A stretch of DNA of 64,000 nt from Hyalella azteca (lineage: Eukaryota; Arthropoda; Malacostraca; Amphipoda; Hyalellidae): the NCBI RefSeq assembly GCF_000764305.2, contig NW_025944820.1, forward strand, positions 1-64,000, in the 5' to 3' direction. Both the position numbers and the translations under genes were made by a program. Every line of letters starts with the position of its first letter. Position 1 is the stretch's first letter. The notes under the pieces are model-generated. The model was not told the origin of the DNA. It saw only the letters and a list, made by a program, of their open reading frames with translations, and made no database searches. This document shows, piece after piece, positions 1 to 10,643 of this stretch.

Positions 1-668
1 ACATCTAAACCTAATTAGTCAAGAAATCCATAGTAACCAGACAAGCCGGCATGATCGGAACCTGGCGGCTCTCAATACTCCCCTTAAGTATATTTTCGCC
101 TTTCCTTTCTAAGTTGAAGTTGTCGTGAACCAAAGCAAGCTACTAATGATTCAGTTTTGAATTCTTTTTTGTTACCTTCTTCACACATTCATGTGTCATA
201 TTAACTTAAGTTATTCAGAATACCAGAAGAAAATTCTGCATTATTTTAGATATTTTTTTGTGAAACAGTTATTGCTTGAAAATTATAATTACAGATCACC
301 ATTATTTAAATTTTTATTTAAAATCCTAATATGAACCTTCATTGATTGGGTTACGCTACGTTGTCTTTTACACTAAACTAATTTTTTCAAAGTAAATTAA
401 CTTAGGTCTTAGTGTCTCTTACGTACACATTTGAGGTTTGCGAAATTTATATTTTGTTCGTCAATAATGTTCCTTAGTAGAAGTTCTGAACAGACCTGTA
501 AACGGAAACTCCTGTTCACTGTTCACGATCATCCAGATGTTCGCTCATGAGAAAACTGGGCAAAATTAGATTATATTATTGAAAATATTTGATGAATAAT
601 TTTCGTGAGGTTTTCAATTAGTTTTGCCCTATGCTCGGTCATATCAGAATTTCCTAATGTTGTTTTTA

Positions 669-718
669 AGCGCATTTTCTCGTCTACGAAAACGTTAAGT
701 CACGGACAGACAGACAGT
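669..718 (-). mobile_element. Truncated GTCY-microsatellite element
   Basis: On the minus strand this is a (GTCY)n run, a GTGACTT stretch and the arm GAGAAAATGCGC, matching the 3' half of the element seen whole at 12814. The distal palindrome and T-run are missing. The paralogous position in copy A2 (around 11308) has no such insert, so it arrived after the duplication or was lost cleanly there. Confidence 0.6.
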
Positions 719-1000
719 AAGTTATCATCGCGTATTCGAAGATATGAAAAATTCATCTCAGATAATATATTTTATATCGCCATACGTACCAGAAAAGTTA
801 TTATCACTCTAATATCAAATTATTTTAATAATATCACTAATATTATTAAGAGCTGCCGTAAATTTTTTACGAATAATTTCATCATTTTACAACTCGCTCT
901 ATCGCACAAAATTTTACTGGCCGCGATTTTTAACCGACACAAAAGTTTTTAACTTCAACTATTTGCTACTTTTATCACATCAAAGGTAATAATAAGTTTA

Positions 1001-1442
1001 AAGCAGTGGTTCCCAAAATGGGCGGTGGAAAGATCTTGGGGGGGCGGTGAGGGAGAAAGGGGGCAGTAGGGGGTCGGCAGTCCGCTAAGTCGAAGTCAGA
1101 ATTTTGTACGTTTGTTTGACGATTTATACACAACACATGCAGAACATGACTCCGACTCGAATAAATTTTCACGAGCTAAAAATCACCGTTTGGTAGTTAG
1201 GAATTTATATTCAAAATTTCGTTCGAATCTGTTCAGTAGTTTGCAAGAAATTCTTTGATCACTGCGAATTTCGGCCCGTATCGCCATACAACTCCCGAAT
1301 GAAAGTGAAATTTAAAAATTTCATCACCGTTAGGTCCAAGTGAATACGTGAACCAAGTTTTATCGAGCTGCGTTCATTAGTTTGGGAGATATTCCTTGGT
1401 CACAAATTTGGAGATTGTCCGTGAGACCGGTCACGAGTTCGA
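1001..1442 (+). mobile_element. Insertion in copy A1, possible hAT-like end
   Basis: About 430 bp present in copy A1 and absent at the matching place in A2 (near 11590-11600). It opens with AGCAGTGGTTCCCAAAATGG, which resembles the CAGNGGTTC-type ends of hAT-derived elements. A G-rich tract follows at 1020-1080. I could not find a matching inverted end at the right boundary, nor a target duplication or transposase. The presence/absence is seen directly; the hAT assignment is weak. Confidence 0.35.
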
Positions 1443-1825
1443 GCTACATTGTTTGCATATTTTCGTATATTTAATTTTTGCTGATATAAAAATATATATA
1501 ATATATAGATACAAAATTTACTTACTCATATTTTTCATTAAAATATAATTAATTAGAAAATATATTTAATTTTTTGCTAATGACATATTTTCATCCTCCC
1601 AATCCTCTAAGTACAGCTGTGATTTCTGGTACAATTGCATTAGCGATGAGTGAAAAATATTGAAGTGTGAACTGTTTGGCAGTTAATTTTAAGCATAATG
1701 ATAATCAGTAAAAAATTCTTGACATTTGTGATCGGCAAAGCAGTGGCACTTGCAAAAAAATTAATCTCACATGCCCGTGAATTACTGGCCATGCAGTCAT
1801 GACAGGCTCCGATAGTGTGCTCTCA

Positions 1826-1990
1826 AACAGCCACGAAGTTTTGTCCATTTGTTCTCGAACAGTTATGAGAAAATGTTGTGTTTATTTTTCTCGGACAGGT
1901 ATGAGAAAAGGTTTTGTCTGTTCTTTATAGAACAGTCAAGAGGAAATCTTTCGCCCATTTGTTCACGAACAGTGACAAGGAAATGCATTA
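1826..1990 (+). repeat. Degenerate 36-bp repeats (copy A1)
   Basis: Irregular repeats of a CGAACAGTTATGAGRAAAT-like motif followed by a T-rich stretch. The same array in copy A2 (11938-12108) is more regular. No gene seen. Confidence 0.55.
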
Positions 1991-2339
1991 TTATTGCTGT
2001 TTCTTTTCGCACATTTGTTTAGTTAACTACAAATTGATGACGATTGTAGTATTTTTCCCGTATAATATTATAGTTACAACGAACTCTGATGATCCTTCTA
2101 TATTTCATATGGACGCTCAATTATTTGCATTTGCATAGAGCAAGTTTAGACCCTGCATTTGAAATTGCACTCCATTAGATACTGCAAAAGTAAAAAAATA
2201 TTCAAACAAAAACATGAATTTACCGCCTCTTTCATCAATCAAATCGGTGGAGATATATCCTCTCAGAACAACAACTTATTTGTCAATTATTTCCTAAAAA
2301 TTAGGTTATTTCCTATAATAATAATAAACATTTGCTCAC

Positions 2340-2348
2340 CGTTTTCAT
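2340..2348 (-). CDS. Candidate first coding exon (Met-Lys-Thr) of a secreted-protein gene
   Basis: On the minus strand ATG AAA ACG is followed at once by GTGAGC (2339 down to 2334), a strong 5' splice site in phase 0. A diverged relative at 35085-35093 reads ATG AGG ACG then GTGAGT. Similarity between the two runs through the upstream side and stops at the splice donor, as expected if promoter and exon are conserved and the intron is not. Very short first exons ending just after a Met-basic start are common in arthropod cuticle protein genes, and the glycine-rich main exons here begin in phase 0 inside the signal peptide. The main exon of this copy would lie left of the window. The exon is an inference from comparison, not from transcripts. 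Confidence 0.45.
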
Positions 2349-2460
2349 GATGACTCGTAAGCGTGGGATGAGCAGAGCAGTATTTGCACAGGAGTGACTG
2401 TACAATTATTGTAAGAACTGTACAATTATTTACAAACAGAGATCCTGATTTGCTCCCTAC
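2349..2460 (-). promoter_or_regulatory. Candidate core promoter and 5' leader, copy A1
   Basis: Minus-strand blocks shared with 35094-35200: a TATA-like TAAATAA (2426-2432), the string AATTGTACAGT, and a CAGTCACTCCT initiator-like motif (about 2390-2400). Copy A1 carries a second AATTGTACAGT, a small local duplication that lengthens the TATA-to-initiator spacing. Farther upstream, CAGAGATC and TACACTGTCT blocks are also shared. This core is absent from copy A2. Confidence 0.4.
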
Positions 2461-2951
2461 ACTGTCTGTTGTCGAGGAGATAAGAGAGACGGATTACACA
2501 GAGATGAATTAATTTTTTCAATTACACCAACAGTAAAATTCATCACGAATACACTTAGGTAACAACGATCCTTCGTTAAAATTTTTTTGCATTCTATGTC
2601 CTGAACGAACATCAGAAAATCTTACACTTAAAAATTTCTGAACATTAGAAATTTAGGAGTTGCGAGAATTTTTTTGATTTCGTGGAAGCAGATATGAGTT
2701 CATTTGTGTATAACAAGGATAAAATTTAATTTCTTATCTTTTAGCGTTTTTTGACCAGCAGCACTTGTACAATGTACAATTGTACATCCACTGTTCAAGA
2801 AAACTGAAAGATCAGTGGTTGCAACCTGTCAGCCATTCAGCGATTACTTGTAACCTTGTGCACATTTCCTCGTGCAGAAAAGCCCTTCTCAAACATTCCG
2901 ACGCTCAATTTGAATCTCGATTACCAACAGTAACGGGGTAGGAACTTTATA
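2450..2951. repeat. 502-bp tract identical to 12112-12613
   Basis: Compared line by line, all 502 bases match the paralogous tract, whereas sequence to the right (from 2952) drops to roughly 80%. On the left, identity ends where A2 has lost the promoter core. It contains a 16-bp perfect palindrome ATGTACAATTGTACAT at 2772-2787. It lies upstream of the candidate promoter, so it may hold upstream control sequence. Gene conversion is the likely cause. Confidence 0.85.
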
Positions 2952-3473
2952 TCAAACAATACCTGTATGACTCTTCAAGAAAAAATCGAGTTTAAATCTG
3001 AAATGAACCTTTGATTCAGACGGCTGGTGGAATCGTGTATCGAGGGTCGAATTGTCCAAGCCTGTACAGGCGAATTTGCGACCTAAGGACTGCACTCAGA
3101 TGTATTTTGAAAAGCCTTTCATATCACGCCAGCCATTTTTCGCCATTTGTTAATTCGGACAAATTTAATAGCAGTAAATCTTACGCTTATCAATAAATTA
3201 AGCAATAGCTTATGAGTCCCTTCGTGATTTCTTCTTTGTTTTAATGGAATAATAGATTGCAAAAACTTGAAACGGTGAAAAAATTCAAATGTTATTCCAA
3301 TGCAAAAAAACATAAATTATTCATTACCGTCAAGCAAACCAATGGATATATACTTCTTCAGAAATAAGCTGAGAAATTTACTAGAAATTAACATTAATTT
3401 CGTATTCAAAACAATTGGTTAATATCGATCGTTCTGAGGTTTGAGAACAATTCCAACCTCATTATATATATAC

Positions 3474-3474
3474 N
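3474..3474. other. Single-N assembly gap
   Basis: The sequence left of the N matches 13256-13290 and the sequence right of it matches 14519 onward. About 1.2 kb present in copy A2 is therefore missing exactly here. The N most likely marks a gap of unknown size or a join between contigs. Confidence 0.7.
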
Positions 3475-3803
3475 ACATTTAATATACAGCAGGGATGAAA
3501 ATATTCTAATTTCAGAACTAAGTTTTGTTTCAGTAATGTATACGAGTACACAACCAAAGCAGATGCTACCTTGAAGCACGGGATTAAACAAGTGAAAATT
3601 TACGGACGCGGCAGATTCTGATTTGGATTACCAGAAGCTGGGGCGACTCTAAATTTTGTTAGGGAAGGTTAGAGGGCAGCGAACTGGCGCAGAACTTAGT
3701 GACCTTGAATATGTGCGCGACCAGAGCTCGCGGGTTGACCTCGCGCTCGCCGAAGACGAGGGTGGGCCGGATGGCGAATCGCGGTCCCGATCATGGTGGA
3801 GCC

Positions 3804-3955
3804 CGAACCTGCCGTAAACCGGTCCTGCCATAACCCGGTCCTGCCATAACCCGGTCCTGCCATAACCCGGTCCTGCCATAACCCGGTCCTGCCATAACCC
3901 GGTCCTGCCATAACCCGGTCCTACTTAGTCCGGTCATGCCGTAGCCCGATAAACC
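3804..3955. repeat. 16-bp minisatellite, copy A1
   Basis: About eight or nine units of CCGGTCCTGCCATAAC. The period is not a multiple of three, so three units make 48 bp and all frames read a 16-residue repeat on the minus strand. Those reading frames are artefacts of the array. Confidence 0.9.
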
Positions 3956-4070
3956 GTTACCAAAAAAATATTGTTCAGTAACGTAACAAAAGTTTTGCAA
4001 GGAAATTTCTATTTATTGAATTGAGATAATTATTAAAAACATGTACTGGAAAACATAATAACTTTAAAAC

Positions 4071-4443
4071 GTTGACTCCGAAGTGGTACATATACGTACC
4101 ACAACAAAATGTATTTTTCCAGGACGTAATGGTGCATAATTCACGGTTGCCAGATTTATCCTAAAAAACGGCCAAATCCGTGAACAAAAAAGGCCAAAAG
4201 AGGCCTATTACTCAATATATATTTGTATATATATATATAAGTTCCGGTGTAAAAATTCAATTTCTTTTTTCGTAGTTTTAAAAATTTAATTTGGAAGTAC
4301 CCCTATCATAAATTTTAGCCGGACAACGCAATTGAAAAAACTAAATCGCAGAATTTGTCCGGAAAAAAAATTTTCTGGAAACCCTATTTCAAAATGGTAA
4401 AAAAAAGGAAATAGTAGTACAAGATGAAGCAACCGGAGTCAAC
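4071..4443. mobile_element. Foldback/MITE-like insertion with nested inverted repeat
   Basis: Perfect 10-bp outer inverted repeats GTTGACTCCG (4071-4080) and CGGAGTCAAC (4434-4443) bound 373 bp that copy A2 lacks; A2 reads straight through at about 15255-15265. Flanks TTTAAAAC and TGTTAAAC could be an eroded 8-bp target duplication. Inside is a second pair, GGTTGCCAGA (4145-4154) and TCTGGAAACC (4374-4383), 9 of 10 matched. Either a nested insertion or one element with two stems. No reading frame of note. Confidence 0.6.
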
Positions 4444-5100
4444 TTGTTAAACTCCGATTTCACATCTGTTTGTCAGAGAAAACGAGTACGTACTTATTTA
4501 TATAAGATGCTGTCACTATAATAGCGCTGTCCAGCTATTGTTTTGCTGATGTAAAAACTTATTCGAAGTACACCAAACAACAAGTGAATCGACCGTTCAT
4601 TGAACTACAAAACCACTTCAAAATATTTCTTTTATTTCGTCAGAGAACGGCCATGGCTCGCGTGTGCGGGATACAAAAACCATAAGACCAGCGGTGATTT
4701 GCATAGGAAGTCCATTCAGATTTTATTTAAAATTTATTCTCAGTAATGGCGCTAAAATTCAATGCCGTAAAAATCGTGTCCAAAAAATGTTATCCAAGCT
4801 ACAGGTAATTCTGAAAACTCTGAAGTGAATACAAACCGCTGGGACAATTCGGAGATTTCTGAATATGGACAACTAAATAAGATACTTTCAATATTTGTGT
4901 ACACTCAGTCCTGCATTACACAAAAGGGAAGTACATATTTCAAGCGTTGTCACGTTGAACGTTGGAAAGAAAGTGGACTGGGAAACTGCTCCTACACGCA
5001 GAAAAATGATGGGCGAAATTGTTCAAATAGTGACACACTTTCTACTGGTAGATCTGATGCGTCCTCTTCAAGGACGGAACGGGGTCATGATGAAGCGCAC

Positions 5101-8030
5101 ACCCTAACAAAATTGAGAGGCATGAGCGACGTACTCTGCATTAGGGTCATCTATAGACTCGGGTAGCACGTAAATCAGCTTCTCTATGTCCGCTTCTACT
5201 CGATCAGGGTTCGAAGGGCAGCTTTTTGGCAGTTCGCTAGCTCGGTATAACTAGGCTCGGCCAATCCTGGTCATACTCTCAGGCGACTATAAAGTCGGAA
5301 AGGAAATTCTGACTAGAAACTGATTTCGATCGGGTGGCCAACCAGACCAATACTTACTACAAAACACAGATAGGTTATTCGTTCTTCATAGATAGGGTTT
5401 TCGATAGAGTAAATAAATTAGCATTCGTTAATTCGTCTATACTTCTTACGAAACACAGATAGGTTATTCGTACTTCACAGATAGGGTATTCGATAGAGTA
5501 AATAAATTAGCATTCGCTATATATTCGTCTATACTTCATACGAAACACAGATAGGTTATTTGTCCAGTGACACTTATTTCACTGCAAGTCAGGCTTGATT
5601 ATTTCCTAAGATGCGGTCCTTGTAGGTCCCTAATTAATGCTCAATGTTGCAGATAATATTTCAATCAATTTTGTTAACTCATATTCATGTTTGCAACATT
5701 TTCCTTTGCAATTTCATTTTGAATATACTAATTTCGTTTATGGAGGTTATAGTTATTGGATTCTTGCTCGCAGTCTCGCTCCATAAAATTCATAGAATTG
5801 TAAGAAAAAGTATAAAGTAGTATTTGTACTGAATTTTTTCATGTCTGAGGCTAAATAAACATTTTTCATACTTCTAACACACCTGCTAACTTCCAAGGTT
5901 TAATGCAATAAAAAAAGGTTCGTTCCGCAAAACAAGTAATTTAAGTTTTATTTTGACTAAATAATTTTAAAGAACAAGTCACTTTTAAGATTATCCAGTG
6001 GAGAGAAATACATTTTTCTAATATCTAATAATGAATAAATTTTAAAAACATTAATCTTTCATGGTAAATTAAGATTATACACAGCAAAGAAAAATCACAT
6101 CTTGAACATCTACCGAAGATAGCAAATTAATTATTGTATACAGGACTCAATTTTTCACATGTAGGAAACATTGATATTGAGATGGTTTAACGAACGTTTT
6201 TTTATAATAATAAGGGTAACAGTTGCATGCAAGCTTCATGATGAGTTTATTTCTACGCAAAACATCAAATTTATTCTTATATAATATTTTATTAACATGA
6301 AGTAAACTTGAGCGCCCAATTGAAAAGAATGGAGTTTCGTCTTGCATTTCATAGTAAATTACTAGTTATCCATATTAAAATGAGTGAGTAAAATTAGATG
6401 AGTGAGTCCGTAGGTAAGTCAGATTGAGTTATTTCACTCGGGCCCCATAAGCATGAATAAGTCAGGTGATTAAAATTTGAGTTCTTGAGTTCGTAAGGAT
6501 GAATTGTGAGTTAAAACTTGACAATATTATTCACATGATGATGACTATATAAACATATCTATTGATTCACAAAAATGGGAAATGATTGATTCACAGAGGC
6601 AGTAAAATGTAGAAGTCACTCATAAGATTGTTTATCTAAGCGATACGTGGTTTGTTGGTTCGAATGTAAATTTTTACACTTTTGAGAAGAGGGAACGTTA
6701 TATCCTAACAGATTAAATTGTGAAACTTTTCGACTGATTTCATTGTCTCGCATGTACATTATAATATAAAAAGTATAGCACTAGTTCTAGGTATTCATGA
6801 AATAAATTTTATAATTAACAAATGAAAAACTCAAAATTATCATTCAATGGTGAAATATTTTATAAATTCATAAGCCTTGTCATAAGTTATTGTTGAAGGT
6901 GAAGATTAGCATATATAGTTGCAACACAAATCACCCTAATATACATGCGTGTATCAACGGAAAATACGAAAAAGCTTTCTTTATTGAGTTTCCATCAAAA
7001 CTTTACTTGGCATTCTCAGTAGTTGCAGATCAAAATTTTGATCGATGCATATGAAAGAAAAAATATCACATGCCGACCCAACCCATTGTCGGGAAAACTA
7101 CAATTCTTTATGATACACAGAGGAAAATCACAATTTCTATTTTAAGCAGAGGAAAATCACAATTCCCTGTGTTAAGCAGAGGAAAATAACAATTCCCTAT
7201 TATAAGCAGAGGAAAATCACAATTCCCTATTTTGAGCAGAGAAAAATAACAATTCCCTATTATAAGCAGAGGAAAATCACAATTCCCTATGTTGAGCAGA
7301 GAAAAATATCATTCCCTATATTAAGAATATTTTGGACGATTATAAAAGGAAAAATGAAAACATACGGTTTATTCGCCGTGAAATTCATACCTTAATTAGC
7401 AGAATACATAAAGTGGTCTTATATGTGCCTATTTATCCAATCCTGTCTCCCCTATTATAAACAGTACCACTTAATACCAAAAAGTGATTGACTTGATTGC
7501 GCATTTTCTCATTTATCGAAAAAAGATGCTCTTGTGCTCGTCATGTCCGTCCGTCCGTGACTTCCGTCAGTGACTTCACGGACGGACGAGAAAATGCGCT
7601 CTCTGTCACTCACTGCAGTGAGTACTGATCTAATTTTTTTGAAGACTGATATCGTGGTCGAGAGGTTACATCGACGGTTCGGTTGTAAATTTGTTATGAA
7701 GAATGATTAACCTATTCAGAATGGTTCATTTACAAATTTCTCATCACACACTTGCATCCATCAACGTCATACCTCGAAATTAGTAAGGGCGATAATATTA
7801 CTCTTAAAAATTATTACCCAAAAATAGTAATAATATATTTTAATTTAATAACGATCATTCTCTATGTAATTGACAACCGTAGCTTGAGCCGCATCTATCA
7901 CGAAAAAGCTACAATATCGTTTGTTAGTGGTCGTCTAATGTTGAACCTGGGCTGACCTTGTCCAAGTAGGAACATTTGGGGCTCAATCAAAGTTGTGATG
8001 AGGTTCTGGGTGTGAAAAAGACGGCGTTGC
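5101..8030. other. Non-coding stretch between segment A1 and gene 1
   Basis: AT-rich with no convincing gene. It holds 2.3 copies of a ~95-bp repeat (5347-5566, CACAGATAGGTTATTCGT core), a 30-bp array of about seven units (7116-7322, GCAGAGGAAAATCACAATTC core), and a GTCY element at 7498-7640. No AATAAA in the sense of gene 1 was seen close to its stop codon. Confidence 0.6.
7498..7640 (+). mobile_element. GTCY-microsatellite element, diverged copy
   Basis: GCGCATTTTCTC (7499-7510), a short CCGT run, GAGAAAATGCGC (about 7588-7599), then the palindrome-bearing tail CACTCACTGCAGTGAGTA and a T-run. The microsatellite is short and the CAAGTTTTCG stretch before the right arm is replaced by a second copy of the GTGACTTC stretch. 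Confidence 0.65.
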
Positions 8031-8960
8031 TTAATCCGCAAGGATTTGCGGGCCATCAGAGCCATCGTTGTTAATGATAGGCGGGCCATCGAAGCCACCG
8101 TTGCCACCATTGCCCCCGTTGCCACCGTTGCCACCGTTGCCACCGTTGCCCCCGTTGCCACCGTTGCCAAACCCTCCGGGTCCGAATCCGAAACCTCCAA
8201 ATCCACTGTTGAATCCAAATCCTCCATCTTCGAACCCTCCGACTCCGTTGCCTCCAAATCCTCCGCCACCATGTCCACCGCCACCATATCCACCGCCACC
8301 ATACCCACCACCATACCCACCACCATACCCACCGCCATACCCAACGCTGACAGGCACGAGCTTTAGTATTTTGTATCCTCCGCCTTTCTTCCCTCCAAAT
8401 CCATATCCACCGCCACCTTTCTTCCCTCCCCCATATCCATATCCACAGCCACCTTTCTTCCCTCCCCCGTATCCATATCCACCGCCACCTTTCTTCCCTC
8501 CTCCATATCCAAATCCACCCTTCTTTCCACCACCACCATAGAGTCTGTAGCTCACTATTTGATACCCACCACCACCTTTCTTCCCACCTCCATATCCATA
8601 ACCACCACCACCTTTCTTTCCACCTCCATATCCATAACCACCACCACCCTTCTTTCCACCTCCATATCCATAACCACCACCACCACCCTTCTTTCCTCCA
8701 AATCCAAATCCATGACCGCCTTTCTTTCCTCCTCCATATCCATATCCACCACCGCCTTTCTTTCCACCACCGTGAAGGCCAACAAGTTTGTAGACCACGA
8801 CCGGATGGTAGCCAACGCTGTCATATCCACCGCCATAGCCTCCATAGCCAACACTATGACCGCCACCGTATCCACCACCGTAACCGCCTCCTCCTTTATC
8901 TCCATCAGAGCCACGAGCGAAGATCGCAGCCACCAAAAAAACCCACGCGATTTCTGTCAC
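8031..8960 (-). CDS. Glycine-rich KKGG secreted protein, main exon (gene 1)
   Basis: A 309-codon exon and stop. At its 5' edge TTTACTTTCACAG is a clean 3' splice site; the exon starts GTG ACA GAA ATC GCG. Residues 1-16 form a hydrophobic signal core (IAWVFLVAAIFA), with likely cleavage near ARGS. Then come GGY repeats (about 21-50), HPVVVYKLV (52-60), six Lys-Lys-Gly blocks with GYGYG spacers, YQIVSYRLY (133-141), five more Lys-Lys blocks, YKILKLVPVS (196-205), GGGY repeats, a Gly/Phe segment (235-265), a Gly-Gly-Asn run (265-289) and an acidic tail ending in PQILAD. One cysteine, near 172. No catalytic motif: a structural role such as cuticle, silk or adhesive is inferred. The first exon was not found; the expected promoter unit is deleted in A2 upstream. 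An ATG at 9041 lies in the intron read-through and is not the start. Confidence 0.8.
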   Translation of the reverse strand: MTEIAWVFLVAAIFARGSDGDKGGGGYGGGYGGGHSVGYGGYGGGYDSVGYHPVVVYKLVGLHGGGKKGGGGYGYGGGKKGGHGFGFGGKKGGGGGYGYGGGKKGGGGYGYGGGKKGGGGYGYGGGKKGGGGYQIVSYRLYGGGGKKGGFGYGGGKKGGGGYGYGGGKKGGCGYGYGGGKKGGGGYGFGGKKGGGYKILKLVPVSVGYGGGYGGGYGGGYGGGGYGGGGHGGGGFGGNGVGGFEDGGFGFNSGFGGFGFGPGGFGNGGNGGNGGNGGNGGNGGNGGNGGFDGPPIINNDGSDGPQILAD

Positions 8961-9871
8961 CTGTGAAAGTAAATCAAAGTTAATCAATTTTAAGTCAATC
9001 CCAAAATGCGGCACATGAAAAATTTCCTCAGGGTTCAACAAATATGTACGAAATTAAACCACTAGCACAGCCGACCAAAGCTATTACTTAATTTGATGGC
9101 GGGACACTTAGAAGTATCCATTCATCCATAATTTCATTAATTAATACATTAATCCGTAAGTATCCATTAATTCATAATTCCATTAATCAATGAATGGATG
9201 GTTGAGTTTTAAGACTTTCGACATATATCAATTCTTTGAAACTTATAAACGAACTTCCAGAGCCGACAGTCCCTAAATGTCACACTGATTACGAGCTTTT
9301 GCCATTGTCTTCCCCGAAGAAACTGTCAGCTTTCAATCAGCTTTGCTTCTTTCACTTGCTGGTCTCGAGGTCAGTGATCAGGTTTAGTGCTGGACATTTG
9401 CATGCTCAACCAGTTGAAGTGGTCAACCGGTTGGCAACCTTAAATAACGGTATACGAAATGTATTTTTTTAATTATAAGCATAATATAACATTTCAGGAC
9501 ATTTCGGAAACAAATGATACCGGAATTGTTACGGTATTTTCAGCCAAAATTATGTGACTTTATAATAAGCAGATGGTATTTCATTGGAGACTACAGGCCA
9601 GTAACCTATATGGTGAGTGTAAGGAGTGAGGAGTGTAAACTCCTCATCCCTGTATGCAAATAAATTCGATCGAACCTCTCATCCTGGTATGAGAATATTT
9701 TCGATCCCACATCTCATTCTATTATGGCGCTGTTTGTTATCAATCTTCTCATCCCGGTTTGAGATTATTTTCTATCAAAATTCCACATCCAGGTATGAGA
9801 ACAATTTTTATCGAACATTTAATTACCTATGATCGTCGTACAAATATTTATCGCTGGGACACATGGGATTG
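8961..9871 (-). other. Intron or upstream region of gene 1
   Basis: It starts (minus strand) with the splice acceptor CACAG. No convincing first exon of the form ATG-basic-Thr plus GT donor could be found here. A plus-strand open frame at 9236-9472 has no recognisable features. Confidence 0.45.
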
Positions 9872-9994
9872 GCAGCCCAAGGCTGGCGGTTGCCGCAGCT
9901 CGCGCCATTGCGTCAGAGCGGGAAAGGAGCGACCGCCTAAGTTGCGCTTCGTAGCCTTCACCTCTCGCGACTTTCCCGCCATCAAGATGGGCCT
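9872..9994. repeat. GC-rich 123-bp element, copy 1
   Basis: It matches 28350-28472 at all but two positions, while surrounding sequence shows no similarity. Both copies lie upstream of glycine-rich main exons (912 and 764 bp). It holds opposed E2F-like sites, GCGGGAAA and TTTCCCGC, within an imperfect 15-bp inverted repeat. It could be a conserved control element, an exon, or a GC-rich interspersed repeat; position favours the first, its near-identity the last. Confidence 0.6.
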
Positions 9995-10643
9995 ACTACG
10001 GCGCGTAGTCAAACCCGCCCCAACTCAACTGCGAGTCTCCCAGACTGCGACGTGAAATCAGTGCTCACTTCTCGAATAGGGAAGTTGCTACCTCGAGCAC
10101 GATGTCTTTGGAAGGTGACATCTTAACCGGCACGCATTTTCAGGCAATGGGAGGTTTAAAGGTGGCCGATGAATCGCCAGCGGTCGGCAGCACTTATTTG
10201 GCTCCGGCCGACTGCTAGCTAGCTCTCATCACAGACCGCAAGAATCCTCGTATTGTGACAGCTGAGTAATTGTCGACCTCTGCCTCCCCTCGTTCCTTGC
10301 ACAACTTCTTTATCGGAACTGTCTATAGTCTTCGGTTTTATACTTCATATGTGAGCGTGCTCATTATTGACTAATTTTTGGTGTCAAATATCTTCAACAG
10401 AAAGGTCGATCAATGAATATCAGTTATACCAATAAGTGAAGAATAAAAAAATAACCTGTGGACATCTCAATAAGTGTTAAAATAGCACAATTGTTGAACA
10501 TAAATATTACATGTTTTTTTCATTCATCGTAACTCTATTGCTATCAAGCTTATATCTTTTTGTTGCTGTCCACAGGTTGTGAATAAGTAGCTAGGAAAGC
10601 ATGAAAAAAATTCATTGTTGTCATCTCGGTAACGAGTTCAGTG
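9995..10643. other. Spacer before segment A2
   Basis: GC-rich to about 10270, including AGCGGTCGGCAG and GGCCGACTGCT, which can pair imperfectly as a stem (about 10175-10217). AT-rich beyond. No gene seen. Confidence 0.45.

Larger units (their letters stand above)
1..5100. repeat. Segmental duplication A, copy 1
   Basis: This segment aligns by eye with 10644-16253 in the same orientation, starting from the first base of the window, so the duplication probably extends further left. Most of it is roughly 80-85% alike, but 2450-2951 is identical to 12112-12613. Copy 1 carries insertions that copy 2 lacks (about 669-718, 1001-1442 and 4071-4443) and retains 2000-2449, which copy 2 has lost. It lacks material matching about 13290-14520; that break coincides with the N at 3474. 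The 16-bp array at 3804-3955 has a longer, degenerate counterpart in copy 2. Apart from the nine-base exon at 2340-2348 I see no coding sequence that both copies keep open. Confidence 0.85.

Noticed and set aside
605..952. 115-codon plus-strand frame
   Set aside because: Partly made by the GTCY element fragment; the paralogous DNA in A2 is not open.
3649..4000. GRTGLWQDRVMAGP repeat proteins
   Set aside because: All three minus-strand frames are open because the 16-bp unit has no stop; the second copy at 14846 is degenerate.
4825..5166. 113-codon plus-strand frame
   Set aside because: Begins at a non-ATG codon and the A2 counterpart is interrupted by about 345 bp.
5195..5230. Possible tRNA B box (GGTTCGAAGGGC)
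   Set aside because: No A box or cloverleaf could be built around it.
8068..8966. Long plus-strand proline-rich and threonine-rich open frames opposite gene 1
   Set aside because: They are the complement of glycine codons in gene 1; the minus strand has the splice site, signal peptide and matching paralog.
8961..9041. Upstream ATG extending gene 1 to 336 codons
   Set aside because: The extension reads through a clear splice acceptor, and gene 3 has its own acceptor at the same point.
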